Assembly (NCBI RefSeq): GCF_900156545.1
Contig: NZ_FTNW01000001.1
Coordinates: 248,001-312,000, forward strand
Direction: 5' to 3'
Length of the DNA stretch: 64,000 nt
DNA from: Aquipseudomonas alcaligenes
GTDB taxonomy: Bacteria; Pseudomonadota; Gammaproteobacteria; Pseudomonadales; Pseudomonadaceae
Shown: piece by piece, positions 56,586-64,000 of the stretch
Layout: every line of letters begins with the position of its first letter
How positions within the stretch are numbered: position 1 is the first letter of the stretch
Notes under the pieces: model-generated
Seen by the model: only the letters and a program-made list of their open reading frames with translations
Told to the model about the DNA's origin: nothing
The model's database searches: none
Made by a program: the position numbers and the translations under genes

Positions 56586-57536
56586 ATGCTTTCGAGAACT
56601 GCCTCCGACCTGTACTGGATGTCGCGCTACCTGGAGCGCGCCGAGAACCTCGCGCGCATGCTCGACGTCAGCTATTCGCTGTCGCTGATGCCGCACGACG
56701 GCTGTGGCGACGGCCTCGATGAACTGGCGCTGCCGCTGCTGATCACCGGCACCCTGGATGACTACCTGACCCGCCACGGCCAGCTGCACGCCGAGCGCAT
56801 GCTGCACTTCTTCGCCCTCGATGCGGAGAACCCGGCCAGCCTCTATTGCTGCCTGCAGGCCGCGCGCGCCAACGCCCACGCGGTGCGTGGGCGGATCACC
56901 GCCGACATGTGGGAGAACATCAACGCCACCTGGCTGGAGATGCGCGGCATCGCCGCCGAGGGCCTGGGGCGCTACGGCATCAGCCGCTTCTGCGAGTGGG
57001 TCAAGGAGCGCTCGCACCTGTTCCGTGGCGCCACCTTCGGCACCATCATGCGCGGCGAGGCCTATCGCTTCATCCGCCTGGGCACCTTCATCGAGCGCGC
57101 CGACAACACCCTGCGCCTGCTCGACGCGCGCTACGAAATGCTCGGCGAGGCCGCCGACGAAGTCAGCGACACCTCGGCGCGTGGCTACTACGAGTGGAGC
57201 GCACTGCTGCGCGCGCTGTCCTCGTTCGAGTCCTTCACCGAGATCTACCGCGGCTCGCCACGCACCCGCAAGATCGCCGAACTGCTGCTGCTGCGCCCCG
57301 AAGTACCACGCTCGCTGCGCGCCTGCATGGAAGAGCTCAACCTGATGCTTGCCGGCCTGCCCGGCGAAAACGGCCGCCCGGCCCAGCGCCTGGCCGCCGA
57401 ACTGGATGCGCGCCTGCGCTACACCAGCATCGACGAGGTTCTCGACGAGGGCCTGCACACCTGGCTCACCGATTTCATCCTGCTCGTCCGTCAACTGGGC
57501 AGCGCCATCCACACGTCCTATCTGGAGGTCGTATGA
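56586..57536 (+). CDS. Alpha-E domain protein
   Basis: 316 aa, almost wholly helical. MLSRTASDLYWMSRYLERAENLARMLDVSY and FGTIMRGEAYRFIRLGTFIERADNTLRLLDARYEML are the repeated alpha-E motif. The family is linked to peptide synthesis or modification only by its gene neighbours. Its stop overlaps the next ATG by 4 nt. Confidence 0.93.
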   Translation: MLSRTASDLYWMSRYLERAENLARMLDVSYSLSLMPHDGCGDGLDELALPLLITGTLDDYLTRHGQLHAERMLHFFALDAENPASLYCCLQAARANAHAVRGRITADMWENINATWLEMRGIAAEGLGRYGISRFCEWVKERSHLFRGATFGTIMRGEAYRFIRLGTFIERADNTLRLLDARYEMLGEAADEVSDTSARGYYEWSALLRALSSFESFTEIYRGSPRTRKIAELLLLRPEVPRSLRACMEELNLMLAGLPGENGRPAQRLAAELDARLRYTSIDEVLDEGLHTWLTDFILLVRQLGSAIHTSYLEVV

Positions 57537-58336
57537 GACTCTCGATCCGCCACGACACCACCTACAACTACGACGACCAGGTGCGCGCGAGCATCCAGTA
57601 CCTGCGCCTGACCCCACAGGAAAGCGCGCGCCAGCGGGTGATCAGCTGGCAGCTCGACCTGCCGCGCCCGGTGCGCGCGCAGCGCGACCCCTACGGCAAC
57701 ATCCTGCATGTGCTGACCCTGGACGAGCCGCACGAGGCGCTGGTGATCGGCGCGCGTGGCCAGGTGGATATCGACGAGCACTGCGAGTCCGAGCGCGACA
57801 CTCGCTCGCCGCTGCCGTACCTGCGCAGCACCCGCCTGACCCAGGCCGACGACGCCCTGCGCGAGTTCGCCCGTACCAGCAGCACCGGGCGCAACGACCG
57901 CGAAGGCCTGATCGGCCTGATGCACGGCTTGCACGCCCACATGCCCTACACGCCGGGCGCCACCCAGGTGGACAGCACCGCCGCCGAAGCCTTCGCCGAC
58001 CGCGCCGGGGTGTGCCAGGACCATACCCATGCCTTCCTGGCCTGTGCGCGCAGCCTGGGGGTGCCGTCGCGCTATGTGTCCGGCTACCTGTACACCGAGG
58101 ACAGCGGCCACCTGGCCAGCCATGCCTGGGCCGAGGCCTGGCTGGGGGATGCCTGGTACAGCTTCGATGTGACCAACCAGCTTTCCCGGCCGGAGCGCCA
58201 TCTGAAGCTCGCGGTGGGGCTGGATTACCTGGACGCCTGCCCGGTGCGGGGGATGCGGCGCGGTGGGGGCGGTGAGCAGATGCATGCGCGGGTGAATGTC
58301 GCGGCGTTGATGCAGACGCAGCAACAGCAGCAGTGA
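57533..58336 (+). CDS. Transglutaminase-like cysteine protease family protein
   Basis: 267 aa from MRLSIRHDTTYNYDDQVRASIQYLRLTPQES, which is the N-terminal bacterial transglutaminase-like region. Catalytic triad: Cys in FADRAGVCQDHTHAFLA, His in LASHAWAEAWLG, Asp in WYSFDVTNQ. The C-terminal tail is Gly/Gln-rich. It could cleave or form isopeptide bonds in the product of the ATP-grasp partner. A longer in-frame reading upstream overlaps alpha-E and is rejected. Confidence 0.93.
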   Translation: MRLSIRHDTTYNYDDQVRASIQYLRLTPQESARQRVISWQLDLPRPVRAQRDPYGNILHVLTLDEPHEALVIGARGQVDIDEHCESERDTRSPLPYLRSTRLTQADDALREFARTSSTGRNDREGLIGLMHGLHAHMPYTPGATQVDSTAAEAFADRAGVCQDHTHAFLACARSLGVPSRYVSGYLYTEDSGHLASHAWAEAWLGDAWYSFDVTNQLSRPERHLKLAVGLDYLDACPVRGMRRGGGGEQMHARVNVAALMQTQQQQQ

Positions 58337-58370
58337 GGCGTGGCGCGCGGAGCGCGCTTCTGCTCTTCAA

Positions 58371-58405
58371 CCCCTCTCCCTTTGGGAGAGGGGCAGGGGT
58401 GAGGG
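58371..58405. repeat. CCCTCTCCC/GGGAGAGGG repeat, fourth copy
   Basis: CCCCTCTCCC-TTT-GGGAGAGGGG followed by CAGGGGTGAGGG, directly after the transglutaminase gene. It could also act as a hairpin end for that transcript, but it lacks a T-tract. Confidence 0.7.
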
Positions 58406-58433
58406 TGCTCCCATGCGACAAGGGCTTGGTGCA

Positions 58434-59159
58434 TCACTCGGTCTGGCAAGAGCCGGTCGGTACCGAGTCAACAACCCGCACCGACGGGTTGGTTTCCCCA
58501 ATGAAACGAGCCCGCTCCCTGGCTGCGTTAGCAGGCTCGGTGAAGTGCAGCTCCACGTCGTACTTGAAGCGCTTCATCGTGTTGCTCACCGGCTGGGTGC
58601 CGGGGCAGTCGTAGTAGTAATCGCTGACATAGCCCCGCTGGCTGATGCAGCCGGCATCCTCTTCCTCGTCGCTCATTGAGTAACTGTCGCTGAACAGCCG
58701 ATCCCCATGCCGGGGGCAGGACACTATGGTCACAGCCTTCTCGCAATAGCCGCTGCCCGTGCAGGCTTGGGTACCGGCCTCTTGATAGGTGCTCAGCACA
58801 ATTTCTCGCCACTGTCCGGCAATGTCGTAGAGCAGTTCGCTAGCCTCGTGGCCGATGGCAAAGCCGTTGTAGCCGTAGTGGCTGAGCGACAGCGAGGTTT
58901 TGAACTCGGCCCTGGGGTTTCTCAGGATCAGGAACGGGAAGATAAGCGGCTCGGGGACGAAGTCGATGCTGGTGGCCCCAGGCTGCAGAAACTGCCTTGG
59001 ATCTTCGCCTGAGAGTTGCAGCTTGCCGTTGTCACTGGTGGTCAGCGTACCTGTCGCGGTATAGGCGGTGGAGCAACCTGCCTGTAGCAGGCAGGCGAGG
59101 AGGATGGTAATGGCGGCAAGTGTTTGGGGGCCTGCAGCAAAACATCCGGGGATGTTCAT
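58434..59159 (-). CDS. Orphan lipoprotein of unknown function
   Basis: 241 aa. The signal peptide ends in lipobox LLQAGC (ITILLACLLQAGCSTAY). The mature protein has several Cys (TQACTGSGYCEKAVTIVSCPRHGD, DAGCISQRGYVSDYYYDCPG), suggesting disulfides, and an acidic stretch SMSDEEEDAG. I do not recognise a family. It lies alone between the ATP-grasp operon and a small hypothetical gene. Confidence 0.78.
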   Translation of the reverse strand: MNIPGCFAAGPQTLAAITILLACLLQAGCSTAYTATGTLTTSDNGKLQLSGEDPRQFLQPGATSIDFVPEPLIFPFLILRNPRAEFKTSLSLSHYGYNGFAIGHEASELLYDIAGQWREIVLSTYQEAGTQACTGSGYCEKAVTIVSCPRHGDRLFSDSYSMSDEEEDAGCISQRGYVSDYYYDCPGTQPVSNTMKRFKYDVELHFTEPANAARERARFIGETNPSVRVVDSVPTGSCQTE

Positions 59160-59490
59160 CGCGTGTGCGTGACCTCATGGTGGTCTGGCTTTGGGATGTC
59201 AGTTGTCGGGGCGCGCTGCGGGAGGCGAGGGTGGGGCCGTTGAGAATTGCAGGCGGAGTTCGCGGATGCGCATGGGAGGGGATGCACGGGGCTGGGGATA
59301 TCACTTTGAGATCACGGCCCAGCGGCGGTTCCACGGCACCCTTGGCCCTGTGTTACCGCCTGTTTCTGGGGCTGTATGCGTGCCGCCGTGTCAGGCTTCT
59401 CAGCGCCTTGCTGGGCGCGGCACTGGCGGCGGATGGTCGGCCTCGCCATACGCCCCTTCGTGTCACCAAACTGCGCGCAGGGGGCTGCAG
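59160..59490. other. Intergenic gap without a supported gene
   Basis: 331 nt between the lipoprotein gene and the next small gene. Short plus-strand frames are open but have neither a Shine-Dalgarno nor a protein-like composition. No clear hairpin with a T-tract was seen. Confidence 0.5.
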
Positions 59491-59907
59491 TTATGGACTG
59501 ACCAGAACGAAGGCCGCAGTTGCGCGGAATAGCCCAGCGGCCTGATCCAGGGTGTCCAGGCTTCTGTGCCTGTCCTCTGGTGCTGCGGATTGCAATTGAC
59601 CGTACAGCTGTTCAATTTGCCAGACTTCCTTGAGTTGGCTGGCCAGGTCTGTTGCCTCGGTTTCACCAACCAGATCGCCGATGGCCTTCACCATATGGTC
59701 CGCGTGTGCCAGCAGTTCCTGGCAGGTGCCGTGTGGGTAGATGCCTTGCCTGAGCGAGGCGCTGGTGGTTTCGATGGTCTGGGCGATGCCGCTGAGGAAG
59801 TCCGCAACGGTCTTCTTGCGGGCCTGGCGAGCCTCGGACAATGCATTTCGCAGGTCGAACAGGGCAGAGCCGACCTTGAACAGCGCATCGACGATTCCTG
59901 TGGGCAT
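59491..59907 (-). CDS. Small helical protein of unknown function
   Basis: 138 aa with a strong AAAGGAGGT 9 nt before the ATG, so it is very likely real. It is mostly helical and soluble: FKVGSALFDLRNALSEARQARKKTVADFLSGIAQTIETT, LLAHADHMVKAIGDLVGETEATDLASQLKEVWQIEQLYGQL. No signal peptide. The composition suggests a coiled-coil or four-helix bundle. Family not recognised. Stands alone, with non-coding DNA on both sides. Confidence 0.75.
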   Translation of the reverse strand: MPTGIVDALFKVGSALFDLRNALSEARQARKKTVADFLSGIAQTIETTSASLRQGIYPHGTCQELLAHADHMVKAIGDLVGETEATDLASQLKEVWQIEQLYGQLQSAAPEDRHRSLDTLDQAAGLFRATAAFVLVSP

Positions 59908-60139
59908 GGTGGGCTACCTCCTTTCTGCTCGGTGAGCGTGGGGCTTTGTCTTCGGGACTGGGCCGTCAGGAATACGCTAGTTCCTGATGGTGTATCGGCA
60001 AGCATTTCTCAGTCGGTGCGAGCGCGTCTGGGAGCGCAGTTCGGTAATGCGGCGCCTGGATTTGCGATGGATAGTGCTGTTGGCATTACTTGTTTTTGCC
60101 GCTGCTCGTTAGCGTGTTTGTTGAAACATCAGTTCCGCC

Positions 60140-60868
60140 CTGCTGGGCGGGTTCCTTTTGGCAGTCGCCCCAAAAGGAACCAAAAGGGCTTGCCCCCGAC
60201 ATCCGGCCCCGCCTGCGGCGGGGTTCCCTCACTCCATCATCGCTCCAGGGGCACGACCGGATGCGGCCCACCGACGAAGGGCCATCCTTGGCCCATCGCG
60301 TCTCTCGCGGCATCCATGCCGCTCAACCCCTTCCGCAATGATTCCGTTCGGCCTCCTGAAGGGGGCGTTTGGAGTTGCCTGAAAGTTCTGTGCCTGGTTC
60401 CCAGGCTCTACGTGAGAACCCATTCCGCAACGCCCCGTTTAAAGCCATCAGCAACCAAATTCCACAACTGGCGCAGATCGCCAACAGCAACATTCCCACG
60501 CAAAGCGTGGGAACGATCACTGCGCGCAGCGCCAAGAAAAACCACCAGGCACTTCGGAACCCGAGTCCCCGTCAGGAGGCCGAGTGGAGGTGTTGCGCAG
60601 GGGAGCGAGCCGCATGGATGCGGCGAGAGGCTTAAAGGGCCAGGGACGGCCCTTGTAAGCCGGCCCCCGGAGCGGCACCGGAAGGAGGGAAGTCTGGCCG
60701 CAGGCCAGACCCGGATGTCGGGGTGCGCTTTCTTTTGCTTACTTTTCTTTGCGCAAACAAAGAAAAGTGAGGCGCCGTAAGGGCGCAAGGCATGATTCCA
60801 TATATGCAGAAAGTTTCGTGTCGCGACGATGGTGGACAAGCGGAGCGTTGTCCACCCTACGAACTGTT
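60140..60868. repeat. Mosaic of intergenic palindromic repeats
   Basis: About 0.7 kb within a 1-kb gene-free stretch (59908-60908). It holds several perfect hairpins: GTTCCTTTTGG/CCAAAAGGAAC (60151-60180), TTCCCACGC/GCGTGGGAA (60493-60513), ACTTTTCTTTG/CAAAGAAAAGT (60741-60768) and GGTGGACAA/TTGTCCACC (60831-60856). I recall such blocks from intergenic regions of other pseudomonads. Long open frames here are not protein-like. The 230 nt before it (59908-60139) show nothing. Confidence 0.65.
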
Positions 60869-60908
60869 AGATATCAGTTGAATAGGGTTTCTTTAGTGTC
60901 TGCTGTGC

Positions 60909-61487
60909 TCATTGCGCAAGACTTTTTAATTTGTCTTCAAGAGAGGTGATGGCGAGCTTTGCACGTCGCTGGTGCTCGTCGTTGTGCCACAGTATTGCTG
61001 GTGTGGCGCATGCGTAGTGTCGTATGAAATCTAAAGTTTTAGATGATATGTCTAGAATTAGGTCAATCTCTATTGACCAAGATTTAACATTGAAATGCGT
61101 GAATTCGTCGCGGAGCTCATCAAGGGAGTGGAGCGCTTGGGTATGTCCCCTGTCCTGTAAAGGTTCTACATCGTGGCGTAAGTTCTGCTTCACAAGTGCC
61201 TTCTCAATAAGGCGACTAAAGTTATCCATGTGAGGATTGACACGTGGCGTGTCATTTTCAAATGCAGCAATCATGCGCTGCATTACGCCAGGCTTCTGCA
61301 CCAAGAAGCCGTTTCCTCCATCTATCGAGAGAGCGGATGCGCTTTGGGCTGCGGAGTGTATCGAGTAAATAAACCACTTCCAGTAACGACCGTCATTGCA
61401 GCTTTTGAGCAAGAACTCAAAAGACAGCTCTAGAGTGGAGACAAGGTCCTCTGCTGTGTCAGTGCGTACGTACTGGTTATTCATCAT
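60909..61487 (-). CDS. Hypothetical protein with an RX4H motif (possible HEPN-type RNase)
   Basis: 192 aa, visibly lower G+C than its neighbours. The segment ELRDEFTHFNVKSWSIEI contains R126-x4-H131, the pattern of the HEPN ribonuclease active site, in a mainly helical protein. The ATG (61487 or 61484) lies inside the end of the cytochrome c gene with no Shine-Dalgarno, so translation may depend on coupling to that gene. HEPN proteins act in toxin-antitoxin and phage defence systems, but no antitoxin-like partner is adjacent. The function is an inference from one motif. Confidence 0.68.
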   Translation of the reverse strand: MMNNQYVRTDTAEDLVSTLELSFEFLLKSCNDGRYWKWFIYSIHSAAQSASALSIDGGNGFLVQKPGVMQRMIAAFENDTPRVNPHMDNFSRLIEKALVKQNLRHDVEPLQDRGHTQALHSLDELRDEFTHFNVKSWSIEIDLILDISSKTLDFIRHYACATPAILWHNDEHQRRAKLAITSLEDKLKSLAQ

Positions 61488-62319
61488 TGGTTGGTTGTTG
61501 TGCTTGATGAATAGGGATGGTCTTGCTCTTGCTCATATGCCCCAAATACCCAATCAACTCCCCCAACTCCCTATCACTCAAAACCGCCTCACTAAACCCC
61601 GGCATCCGCCCCTGCGGCCACCTCCGCAGACTCTGCGGGTCCCGAATGTACTGCCGCAAAAAGTCCCCCGCGAAATACTCCGTCGGGTTATGCGGAATAT
61701 TCAGATCGGGCCCGAACTGCGAATCCCCCGCGCCATTCAGGCGATGGCAGGCCAGACAGTTCTTCTGGAACACCGCAAACCCCGCCTGCACCTCGGCACT
61801 GGCATCGGCGGCCGGCAGCAGCGCCGGAAAGCGCTGCGCCACCGGGGCCAGCAGACGGAATCTAACCACCTGGAACGGCCACTGCTCCGGGCCGATCTGC
61901 GCGGCCTCGGGGTTCTGCCACACGAGGTAGAAGGGCCCGGCACTGGGCTTGTTCTTGGACAGCGCCGGCCAGGGCTGCGCCGGGTCTTCCACCGCCAGCC
62001 AGGCGCGCGCGCCCTGGGTGCTGAGCAGCGGGGCGGCGGGCAGTTCGGCGGCGAAGCCGTCCAGGGCCACGGCCTGCAGGTGGTCGCCGGGTTGCACGCC
62101 GTCGAGCAGCGCCGCCAGCGGCAAGGCGCGGTAGCTCATGGCGCGCTTGTAGGCCACGTCGGCGGCGATCTCGATCTGCTGCGCCTGGGGGTGGCTCAGT
62201 AGCTGTGCCGTGCTCCAGCTGCGGCTGCCCTGCGGCAGTTCCAGCTTGAGTTCGCCAGCCTGGGCCAGCGGGGCGAGCAGGGCGGCGGCCAGCAGCAGGC
62301 GGCTCAGCAGTTGGTGCAT
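61477..62319 (-). CDS. Periplasmic c-type cytochrome with an N-terminal extra domain
   Basis: 280 aa. A Sec signal peptide (LLLAAALLAPLAQAGE) leads the protein to the periplasm. The N-terminal half (SWSTAQLLSHPQAQQIEIAADVAYKRAMSYRALPLAALLDGV) looks like a small molybdopterin-oxidoreductase-like fold lacking cofactor residues. The C-terminal half is a class I cytochrome c: heme motif C188-L-A-C191-H192 and a likely axial Met239 (GRMPGF). It is translated with the rhodanese gene (16-nt overlap). Electron partner unknown. Confidence 0.85.
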   Translation of the reverse strand: MHQLLSRLLLAAALLAPLAQAGELKLELPQGSRSWSTAQLLSHPQAQQIEIAADVAYKRAMSYRALPLAALLDGVQPGDHLQAVALDGFAAELPAAPLLSTQGARAWLAVEDPAQPWPALSKNKPSAGPFYLVWQNPEAAQIGPEQWPFQVVRFRLLAPVAQRFPALLPAADASAEVQAGFAVFQKNCLACHRLNGAGDSQFGPDLNIPHNPTEYFAGDFLRQYIRDPQSLRRWPQGRMPGFSEAVLSDRELGELIGYLGHMSKSKTIPIHQAQQPTNDE

Positions 62320-62690
62320 GTGGGGCTCTCGCTCTGGTGGTCGCGGGCGAGCTTGAACTGGTCGTAGCCGCCGGCGTTGATCACCTGGGTGTAGCCCAGC
62401 GCCTGCAGCTCGTCCTGGGCGATGCTGGAGCGGCGGCCGCTGCGGCAGTAGAGGACCACCGGGGTGTTCTTGTCCGGCGCGACTTCGGCGATGCGTGCGG
62501 CGATGTCGCCGTGGGGGATGAGCTTCGCGCCGGGCAGGGCGCCGCTGGCGAATTCTTCCTGGGAGCGTACGTCGATCAGCACGGCACCGGGCTGGGCCAG
62601 GGCGTGCAGGGCGGCGGTGGAGTCGATGTCACCGGCCTGGGCGGCCAGCGGGCTCAGCGCGAGGCTGAGGCAGAGCAGGAAATGGCGCAT
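62304..62690 (-). CDS. Periplasmic single-domain rhodanese
   Basis: 128 aa. A signal peptide (MRHFLLCLSLALSPLAAQAG) precedes a rhodanese domain: VLIDVRSQEEFASGALPGAKLIPHG and the active-site loop VLYCRSGRRSSIAQDEL with the catalytic Cys. This is like PspE-type thiosulfate sulfurtransferases. The C-terminus has two more Cys (TCTNC). It overlaps and precedes the cytochrome c gene, suggesting a periplasmic sulfur-related redox pair. Confidence 0.9.
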   Translation of the reverse strand: MRHFLLCLSLALSPLAAQAGDIDSTAALHALAQPGAVLIDVRSQEEFASGALPGAKLIPHGDIAARIAEVAPDKNTPVVLYCRSGRRSSIAQDELQALGYTQVINAGGYDQFKLARDHQSESPTCTNC

Positions 62691-62797
62691 GGCAAAGACC
62701 TCGTGAGGCGTCGAAGGCTCACGCTAGCACAGTCTCTGCGGGGGTTGTTCCGGGGCCCGAGCGCTACGGCATCGGGCCCCGGCGGGTATCGGGAGGA

Positions 62798-62893
62798 TCA
62801 GCTGACCAGACGAGTCACGTTGGGCAGGATCAGGATGACGGTAGTGGCGAGGACGATCAGGGTCGCCTGCCGGTACTTCGCTTGTTTCCACAT
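62798..62893 (-). CDS. Possible 31-residue membrane peptide
   Basis: MWKQAKYRQATLIVLATTV-ILILPNVTRLVS: a basic N-terminus and one hydrophobic helix. An AAGG lies about 10 nt upstream. It is too short to judge by composition; it could be a chance frame. It lies between the rhodanese gene and a minus-strand terminator. Confidence 0.35.
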   Translation of the reverse strand: MWKQAKYRQATLIVLATTVILILPNVTRLVS

Positions 62894-62977
62894 GGCGCTT
62901 CTGCCTTTGTTCTTGTTGGTGTTTCGGCCGGTGGCCTGCAGAGCTTCGCAGGGGGGGCCTGGCACCGTGGCGCGGAC

Positions 62978-63007
62978 AAAAAAGCCGCCCCGGCAAAACC
63001 CGGCGGC
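62978..63007 (-). terminator. Minus-strand terminator without an assigned gene
   Basis: GGCGGC...GCCGCC stem with inner pairs, followed by six T on the minus strand. It implies a transcript from 63010-63290 on the minus strand, where no credible ORF was found (287 nt). A small RNA is possible; no convincing promoter was seen. Confidence 0.6.
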
Positions 63008-63294
63008 GGCACCTTGCACGGTTAATCCTAGGGGCCTCGTCACACCTGGCTTAGACCACTTCGTTTCTAGCGTGTCAGCGGCAGAATCGCGTGGTTATTG
63101 GCAGGCGCCTTTGCCGGTGTCGCGGGCCTTGAGCCAGACCACTCGCGGCCCGGAGGACCATGCGCCGTTGCCGTGCGACCGCTCGTCTGAGCCGAACGGT
63201 CAATGGGCCTGAGCGCATCGGTCATTGAGTCCACAGGGCATGGATTTAAGGTAGGGCGACCCGGCATTTGCCGCTGCCATGCACCGAGGACGTC

Positions 63295-64000
63295 ATGACC
63301 GAAGCATATATTTTCGACGCCGTGCGCACCCCGCGCGGCAAGGGCAAGAAGGACGGCGCGCTGTACAGCGTCAAGCCGGTGGACCTGGTGGTCGGCCTGC
63401 TCAAGGCCCTGGAAACGCGCAACCGCCTGGACACCGCCCAGGTCGACGATGTGGTGCTGGGCTGCGTGACGCCGGTGGGCGACCAGGGCGCCGACATCGC
63501 CAAGACCGCCGTGCTGGCCGCCGACTGGGCCGAGTGCGTGGCCGGCGTGCAGCTCAACCGCTTCTGCGCCTCGGGCCTGGAGGCGGTGAACATGGGCGCG
63601 ATGAAGGTGCGCTCGGGCTTCGAGGACCTGGTGGTGGTCGGCGGCGTCGAGTCCATGTCGCGCATCCCCATGGGCTCGGACGGTGGTGCCTGGGCGATGG
63701 ACCCGGCGACCAATATGCACACCAACTTCGTGCCGCAGGGCGTGGGCGCGGACCTGATCGCCACCCTCGAAGGCTTCTCCCGCACTGACGTCGACAGCTT
63801 CGCCCTGCGCTCGCAGCAGAAGGCTGCGCGCGCCAGCGCCGATGGCTCGTTCGCCAAGTCGCTGATCCCGGTGACCGACCAGAACGGCATCGTGCTGCTC
63901 GACCGCGACGAATTCATCCGTGGCGATTCCACGCTGGAGGGCCTGGGCAAGCTCAAGCCGAGCTTCGAGATGATGGGCCAGATGGGCTTCGACGCCACCG
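63295..64000 (+). CDS. Acetyl-CoA acetyltransferase (thiolase), N-terminal part, cut by the window end
   Basis: 235 codons visible; the gene runs off the window. [23 protein letters not shown] is a thiolase start, and the nucleophile C91 lies in [19 protein letters not shown]. The His and second Cys of the C-terminal half are outside the window. It matches the acetyl-CoA C-acetyltransferase branch used in fatty acid degradation. A trifunctional partner gene would be expected downstream but cannot be seen. Confidence 0.93.
   Translation, partial: MTEAYIFDAVRTPRGKGKKDGALYSVKPVDLVVGLLKALETRNRLDTAQVDDVVLGCVTPVGDQGADIAKTAVLAADWAECVAGVQLNRFCASGLEAVNMGAMKVRSGFEDLVVVGGVESMSRIPMGSDGGAWAMDPATNMHTNFVPQGVGADLIATLEGFSRTDVDSFALRSQQKAARASADGSFAKSLIPVTDQNGIVLLDRDEFIRGDSTLEGLGKLKPSFEMMGQMGFDAT

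Noticed and set aside
59120..59545. Plus-strand ORF between the lipoprotein and the small helical protein genes
   Set aside because: No Shine-Dalgarno, no protein-like composition, and it overlaps two better supported minus-strand genes.
59566..60780. Plus-strand frame of about 400 codons through the repeat mosaic
   Set aside because: It crosses several repeats and the opposite-strand small gene; the translation is low-complexity and motif-free.

Overview
The window is chromosomal DNA from a Pseudomonas species. The evidence is high G+C, RpoN- and RpoS-type signals, an RgsA-type small RNA, and a gene order that matches, from memory, the sthA-to-tatD stretch of P. aeruginosa. It looks most like the mendocina/oleovorans side of the genus, but the species cannot be fixed from sequence alone. 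No tRNA, rRNA, CRISPR array, prophage or transposase was found.

Region 1 (1-30.2 kb) is a dense, conserved cell-envelope and housekeeping block. It runs: end of sthA; a phosphodiesterase/PilZ trio; the lipoprotein exporter lolC-lolD-lolE; comEC; an exbB/exbD pair; lpxK, Trm112-like, kdsB, a phosphatase and murB; RNase E, divergent from rluC; a HAD phosphatase, sppA and maf; yceD-rpmF-plsX; fabD-fabG-acpP-fabF; pabC-mltG-tmk-holB-pilZ; and tatD. Many neighbouring genes overlap by 1-8 nt, which suggests long polycistronic units. Several control signals are readable: sigma-70 promoters for yceD, acpP and rne, a long rne leader, and two genes (yceD, rluC) whose promoters sit so close to the start codon that the mRNAs look leaderless.

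Region 2 (30.2-36 kb) holds the RgsA small RNA, an aminotransferase, a TetR regulator, a MoaA-like and a second radical-SAM enzyme, a DUF4823 lipoprotein, a DUF1285 protein and a Rid-family protein divergent from a LysR regulator. From about 37.0 to 40.0 kb lies a visibly lower-G+C cassette (quinone-oxidoreductase-like MDR, SDR and LysR), bracketed by inverted copies of a short repeat, so it was probably acquired.

Region 3 (40-48.7 kb, minus strand) is a MoxR/Bat-type operon: MoxR ATPase, DUF58, DUF4381, two von Willebrand A proteins (one with TPR and a low-complexity tail), BatD and a terminal Coq4-like protein. A short dispersed repeat family sits inside this operon. The large NAD-dependent glutamate dehydrogenase gdhB follows on the opposite strand.

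Region 4 (53.8-58.3 kb) is the most interesting part. A class I glutamine amidotransferase, and an operon of circularly permuted ATP-grasp, alpha-E and transglutaminase-like proteins, each have a sigma-54 (-24/-12) promoter. The second is preceded by two NtrC-like enhancer sites. This suggests a nitrogen-controlled peptide or amide-bond system next to glutamate dehydrogenase.

Region 5 (58.4-64 kb) is accessory. It contains an orphan lipoprotein, small hypothetical genes, a mosaic of palindromic repeats, a lower-G+C gene with an RX4H motif (possible HEPN RNase) overlapping the end of a cytochrome c gene, a periplasmic rhodanese, a tiny membrane ORF and the start of an acetyl-CoA acetyltransferase cut by the window edge.
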